From Malurus cyaneus samueli (Eukaryota > Chordata > Aves > Passeriformes > Maluridae), in assembly GCA_009741485.1 (NCBI GenBank), contig CM019218.1, positions 32,550,387-32,614,386 of the forward strand: a stretch of 64,000 bases of DNA, written 5' to 3'. A program made the translations under genes and the position numbers. The notes beneath the pieces were generated by a model, which saw nothing but the letters and a program-made list of their open reading frames with translations, had not been told where the DNA came from and did no database searches. Below, in pieces: positions 58,016 to 64,000 of this stretch. How positions within the stretch are numbered: the first letter of the stretch is position 1; the number at the start of each line of letters is the position of its first letter.

Positions 58016-61000
58016 AAATTGGCATTCAAAGGCAATTCTTCAAAATACTCCACTAACAAAATATTTTCATCTCGGGGGAGATGTTTTGGACCACTTATAC
58101 AAGGTTAGGCAGTGAATTTTTCAAACCTGCTTCAAATACTGTATTTTCCTGAATGCAGTCTTGCTCCTTGGGGCCAGCATAGAAGGATTGTACGCAAAGT
58201 TTCAAGGCAGTCCCCTCTGAATATCAGACAACTAAAATGCCCTTTTTAAAGCCGAGAAATACAGGAGTATGAAGACATTCTGGCTAAGATGTATTCTTTG
58301 CTTGGCAGTTATAGTGAAAAAGAATTTCTTGCATCGCCTGAAAAAAAGATGGCAAAATGCAGGCTAAAGCAGATAGGTGAATAATGGGGAAATTGATTAA
58401 ATTGATAAGTAGAAGTATTAAGAATAAGATGAATTTTAGATTATGAGTATTTAATTAGGAGAAGACATGGAGGGTTTAATGTTGAACTGATCAGTTCACA
58501 ATGTAATTGCCATTCAAATGGGAGTCAATAAAATCAAACTGGAGCCCTGGCAATTAGACTGCAATTTTAGCTCCTTGGGTTAATTTTATTTCAGAGGATT
58601 TTTGCACTGACAGATGCCCTCAACTCATCTGTGTGGTTCACAGACACAGAAATATAAGGCAAAGGTGGACCTCCCGGGTCAGCTATGGCTGTCTCAGAAA
58701 TGGAATCTATGCCAAGAGGGAATAGCACAATGTTGAAGGTGAGCCCAGTTACCTTCTTGTGCAGTGGGCTTCTGGTAGCTCTCCAAAGGCCAAGCAAGCT
58801 GTTTGTGACTACCTGACTGGATAGCTGAGAAGGCCATCTAACAAAAGTACAAAGAAGCAAGACACTGCTGAAGGGTGTAGTGCCCTGGTAGAGCTGGGCA
58901 TCTTTTGTTGTCTTTTACTGGCTCATCCTGGAGAAGGACATATTTGTTTGCCCATCCACTTCATGGGAGCCAATGCAGATCAATCCAGGTGCCCTAAATC
59001 TCCCAGGTACTGCCCTGGTGTCCTTTGCAGGTCGGCCCTGGCACTACAGAGGTTCTTGTCCACAAATCTCCAGCAGCTGCCTTATCTCAGCACCCTGTCA
59101 CCAGGAGCCCATGGGAGCTCCTACACATTCCACATTTCTAGGCACTCAATGAGACACAACCAGTCCAAACACCCTCTGTGGGAGGGAAAATATGAGTGTT
59201 GTCCTGTCCTGTTGCTTTAGCATGAAGAGGAAAACAACTGAAATGTCCTTGTGAGAAAAAACCAAGAAAAAAATATAGTTTATTCAGCAGCACATTCTTC
59301 AAATGCCTGCACCTCTGAGATACTAAGAGAAAGGAAAAGTGTTGGCTGAACTGAGAAAATTAATTAGATACACCTGTGGTGGAAGAATAGGAGAAGGTGA
59401 TGTGGCAGTCTAGTCATGACTTGAGAGACCCACAAAATGCCAATTCTGTATAAAAAGCACTGGAAATGGACACATTGCTGTACTTGGGAAAGGACAAGGT
59501 GTAGCAGAGCACATTCAGGCCAGCAAATGCTTTAAAATAGGAAGTAGAAAGCAAAGCATCATTTGTTATCGGGTGCTTCTTAGCACAACCTTGGCTCCCA
59601 GCCCCAAAGAGCTCTCCCAGATGCTGCTCAACCATCTGGTAAGGCAACTAGCCTAGATGAAAACAGAGAGAAAAGGGGGTTCTTGGCAAACCTCTTTGTC
59701 CCCAGGCCAGTCCCAGTCTGGAAGTAAATGGTTCCCAAAAACAGGAGTCTTCCTCTAAAGGAGACCTCAAAGGGCCCCTAATCCAAACCTTAATTAAGGT
59801 GCGCATTTATTATTTCAGGCAGGCCTCTCTCTGAGATGGATTCCTGTGCCACAGAAGCAAATGTTTTGCCATATTCCCCCATCTCATCCTGAGATACTTG
59901 CCATGCTGTGTGTTCCTCAGTGCTGCTGCACTCTGCAATCCTGCACTGCTGGGCTTGCACAGAGCCAGCCCTCTTGCTGTAGCTCCCACAGGTGCCATCA
60001 CCCACCCCATGTGCAGCTCAATCCATGCCAGCACATTTCAGCTCTGAGCAGAGTGTGCTGTGTTGGCTCAGGCTGCGCTCCCCTCCCCAGATGTCCATTT
60101 GTTGGCATCCCCATCCTTGAGCAGCCCAGTGCTGCTCCTAGCTCTGTCCTCATTGCCAGCTCTGCCAGCTATCTTTGTCTGCAGCACCTTCTGTCGTTTT
60201 AGTGCTTGGCCCCTCCGGAGGGGAGCCTACCAATTTGGCTGATTATTTTCTGCTCTTAAACAACTGTCCTCTGAGTAAAATATTATGATTATCAAACCAT
60301 TTTCACTGGGGAGTAAAGCAGCTTTTAATACAAGGGGCATCGTCAGGAAAGGTCAGTTCAATTAAACAGTGAAGTACTTAGCAGGATGTAAGCTCCCACA
60401 GGAGTTATCAGCATCATTGAACAACCAGTGTGGGGCCCTGCAATATGAAGCAGGCACCACCAGCTCTGGAAAGTAAATAGGTTTGGGTCCATCTGAATGG
60501 CATCTTTTGGCTAATGAAGCTGCTGACAGCCAAAGTAATTCATCTTTACATGGGAGCACAGAGCTGTGAGTGTGACAATTACGATTTATCTGTACAACAT
60601 GTTATTGTTTTTTAACCATTCTCCCCCTACTCCCATCAAGCATCTCCTTGCCTTCTCTGAAATGTGTTTCTGCCTTCAGAAAGTCTTTAATCCTTTTCTC
60701 AGTCCCTTGGTGTTGTGAGCTAGTGTCACTCGGATGTATAGTGTTTCCTCATAGTAATGTTTGTAGGGACATTCAGTCTACATTCACTGGTAGGCTTCAG
60801 AGCCAAGTGTACTAGAGTACAGTAAGCCACAGAGTTGTCGTTGGAATTCCTTTCCTGTTTTCTTTGTTTATTCTTTAATAAATAAAATAGAGTTTTAGAT
60901 TGACATTCCTTTACCTGAACTAACCAGCTGTTGTTTCTATGAAGATGATTCAGGGAAATTCAGTTCTAATCCAGGATCAGTTAGGGATTTTAACTGTTCT

Positions 61001-61092
61001 TTGCAGATATTTGGCTGATTCCAGGGCAGATTTAGAAGGTAATGCCAAACTACAGGCAGCTCAAACCAGAAATGTACCTGTCCCAGATATGA

Positions 61093-61312
61093 AACATAGA
61101 ATAATTTAGGATTGAAGCCACCTTTAAAGTTCATCTAGTCCAGCCCTCCTGCAATGAGCAGGGTACATCTTTAACTAGATCAGGTTTCTCAGAACCCTGT
61201 CCAACCCGACCTTGAATGTTTCTAGGGATGGGGCATCTACCACCTCTGGGCAACATGGGCCAGGCTTTCACTATCTTCTTTGTAAAAAAAATTCTTCCTT
61301 TAATCTAGTTTT
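61093..61312 (-). repeat. CR1 LINE 3' end, antisense
   Basis: Inverted CR1 terminus 'catagaataatttaggattg' followed by 'ttcatctagtccagccctcc', 'tgcaatgagcagggtacatc', 'cttgaatgtttctagggatg' and 'gggcatctaccacctctggg'. About 220 bases, 5'-truncated near the 'attcttcctttaatctag' block. Confidence 0.9.
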
Positions 61313-62489
61313 GAGATTAAGCCAAATTCATGCTCTCAGCTGCATGTTGTTTCAGTTTGTTCTGGACTGTGATAAAGATACAAGTCCTTGCAGGGTTCAT
61401 CAGTGGTCAGTTGGCATTCTGGTTGTATCAGGAAGCTCAAGGTGTTGACAGAACTTGACAGGATCCTGTTGAATTCAAAACTAAACTCCAAAATTTAAGC
61501 AAGAATCTCTTGGAAATGAAACGTCATTTTTTACCAAGAAGGGGAAATGACAGGTGACTTCTCCTGACTTTGTGTTTTCAAGTATGCCCAGGTGTGGAAG
61601 AACTGATGTCTGTTCAGTGAGCATACAGAACTCCTTTTGTAAGTCTAGAGCAAAATAACAGTGTGGGAGGAAAATGTGAAAATAATAATTTCTTGTGTGT
61701 CTGTATCATCTTTCATGTAATAACTTGAAGAACTTTATTCCTATTTCCTTGAAGTTTTGCCCTATTTTCTGAAAGTTTTGCCCAGTTACATGCATGCCTG
61801 TAAGGAATGATGACTAAGGATGGAGAACCAGGGTAACAGCAGAGCAGCTCAGGTTGGCAGTGCAGGCAGCCAGCAAGGGGACATGAGGCAGACCGAGGTG
61901 CTCTGACTCCAAGAGGGGATCAGATCCACCTGAGCCAGTGTTGCTCAGAGAACTTGAGCCTGCACTATGGGGAACTGAAAGCGCTGCTGTACTGCATCAG
62001 TAATTATACATGAATGGTGTGCCCAGGACTCCTGGAGGCTTTTGACAGCCTGCACCTTCCTGTGGAGGTTAAGGACTGCACAAAGACTTGACCTTTATTC
62101 CCTTTTCCCCCTTTGGCTCTAATTCTGTGGGACTGGAGGAGAAAATCCTACCTTACACTGCATTCTGGTTGTCTTCCTTGTATTTGGGTTATGGTGACTG
62201 TAGAAAACATAGAGTCTCACTGTTCTGTATTTGTGACACTTAGAAACAAAAGTGCAAGCTCCTGCCCTTGTGGATTTCACAAAACAACCCACAACCAAAC
62301 AGAATCTAAAATCAAGAGCCCCACAAATACAGCCAGAGGAGTAGTTAGGTGTCTGGAGCAAAAATAGGAAAGTAATGGTGGAGGCTTATGCTGGTGTGCC
62401 TGATGCTGTGCAAAGCAGGCAGACAAAGCAGAGGTTTACATAGGAGCACATACTTTTTGTTATTATTTCCATGTTTTAGTTCGTTGGAA

Positions 62490-62538
62490 GTTTTTGGTTT
62501 TTTTTTTTTTGGTTTTTTTTGGTTTTTTTTTTTTTTTT
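62490..62538 (+). repeat. T/G-rich low-complexity tract
   Basis: T-runs broken by GG pairs, similar in style to the tract at 7315-7504 but shorter and without a recognisable LINE beside it. Confidence 0.9.
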
Positions 62539-64000
62539 AAATGTACATATGCATCACACATCAGAAAGTACTTGTTGTATCTTTTACCTTCCATTTTAAT
62601 TTGTGGTTTAGTAATCATGGTATATGAAAAACATTACTGTCCAGGCTTTGTCTTGCTGTTGCCTTTCTGTCTCTGAAGGCATCAGGGATCAAACTACTGT
62701 CTAAGTTAATGTCCTTCTGTCACACATGAGCAGAAAAAGGGCCAGGAAAAAGTCACGAGTGAGCTCTCTCCTTGCAGACACAGTGACAGAAGGCAACAGA
62801 TCTTTCCAAATGAAAGTTCATGGGAATGGGGTAACAGGAACAGTCAGCATATTCCCACAGGACAATAGCCTGCCTGTTATTCAGGGTGCTGATCCTGCCA
62901 AGCTGTCTAAAAATACATGCATGAGCATTAACAGTGCCTCAGTGCCAGACATTTGCTACCTCCAGAAAATACCTTTAGATGGATTACAGGGGAAAGCCTT
63001 GAGCTTGCTCAAAAATTGAATTCGGCACTCAGACTCTTGGACTCTTGTGTCAGTAGTGTGCACTACTAGTGTGATTCTTGAAAGCAAGAAATGTCTGCAT
63101 GTCAGATCCAGAGCAAGAGATTTTCCTCCTCATGTGAAGGTTAGGAAGCTACTGATTCTGTTTCTTTTCTCCCAAATAGAGTGAAAGTGCTTGCAGGTGC
63201 ATCCTTTCATCTAAACTAGGAGCCAGAACTGCAACTGTCCACTTTCCATGGGCTTAGGGGGTATGTTCCCTGCTAAACTCATGTGATGCAGGAACATTGT
63301 GGTCTTTTTTAAGGGGTTGTTACCTCTTTAAGTGTTCATACTTCTAACTAAAAATCTAAGAAAAAAATCCCTGGGAAGATTTGTCAGCAATGCATTTCAC
63401 ATCACAGCAGGTATGAATTTGGGCTATCAGGATGGGGTTTATTGGCAAACAGAAGATTTCCATACACATTCGGACTCTGAGATCTTGAACTCAACTACTT
63501 AAAGGCAGTCTAAGATGACATAGCAGCAGATAACTTACAGTCAAGATGTTGATGAGGCATGGAAAAATGTTTATCTATCTAGTATGCGTTCTCTAGGTAG
63601 GCATCCAAGAGTTGTTGTTCTCTATGATGCCCAAATACCCTAGAAATTAAACAACACACTTTGGAGATATATTAGTACAGGAGATAATATAAAAGCTGGT
63701 CTTTTTTGAAAGCCTCCAAGGGGCAGATATGGAAAAACCTCCAAAAAAGCCCACTTCCCACAGGGTAAATATACTTCTATAAGTTTGGCAAATTAGCATA
63801 TTTGACAAAAATTCCCAATTAGAAGCACAGGTGATGAGGTAATTCCCCCTTCTGGTTCAACTCTTCTCTGGAGCACCCCACCCCACCTCCCCACCCCCGC
63901 CTTGGTAGTAGCTGTACTTTGTTTATGAAAATGTGTCTTGAAGGGCTGGTTTTTTGGCCTTGGTAGCCAGGGAGAGCCAAGATAGGATTGAGACTCCTGG

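Larger units (their letters stand above)
57183..64000 (+). other. RGS6: RGS6 intron after exon L (partial)
   Basis: At least 6.8 kb of intron follows the last recognised exon. I searched by eye for the next RGS6 segment (EHIYKLMKSDSY-like) and did not find it. The stretch contains a poly-T run (57996-58015), an antisense CR1 tail (61093-61312) and a T/G-rich tract (62490-62538). No other gene is recognised. Confidence 0.75.

Noticed and set aside
57183..64000. Search for the next RGS6 exon (final RGS helices, EHIYKLMKSDSY-like)
   Set aside because: No matching segment with splice sites was found by eye, so I do not annotate one; it probably lies beyond the window.

Overview
The window is vertebrate, intron-rich nuclear DNA, almost certainly avian. 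It carries several truncated CR1 LINE tails, the typical bird retrotransposon, in both orientations and in at least two subfamily types. One LTR-like fragment resembles a family I know mainly from songbird genomes, so a passerine is plausible but not proven. No prokaryotic-style operon, tRNA, rRNA or CRISPR array was seen. The many open frames outside the exons listed here show no recognisable domain and behave like chance frames.

The only gene I can support is RGS6 on the + strand, a member of the R7 family of regulators of G-protein signalling. Twelve consecutive internal coding exons lie between 26797 and 57182 (1,094 coding bases). All have AG/GT boundaries, the phases match at every junction, and no stop interrupts the joined reading frame. 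In order they encode the last two-thirds of the DEP domain, the DHEX linker, the GGL domain that binds G-beta-5, and most of the RGS domain. The start codon and the first DEP exon lie left of the window. The last RGS helices and the C-terminal tail lie right of it. The protein would act as a GTPase-activating protein for Gi/o alpha subunits in an obligate complex with G-beta-5, as known for R7 proteins.

Layout: 1-26796 is a very large 5' intron with CR1 pieces (560-625, 7506-7620, 9258-9576, 13124-13480, 25645-25770), an LTR-like fragment (13682-14105), a T/G-rich tract (7315-7504), and a GC/CpG-rich island with a 26-bp minisatellite (about 16090-16910). From 26797 to 57182 exons of 51-187 bases alternate with introns of 0.5-7.3 kb. 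The longest of these introns (49723-56995) contains a second, very GC-rich island with a roughly 30-bp tandem repeat (52910-53380). From 57183 to the end is another large intron with one CR1 tail and T-rich tracts.

The items most worth a second look are the two intronic CpG-rich minisatellite islands (possible internal promoters), the weak/strong donor pair four bases apart at the second DEP exon, a tandemly duplicated perfect hairpin at 23931-23995, and lineage-specific residues at the DEP exon junction. I found no convincing undescribed gene system.
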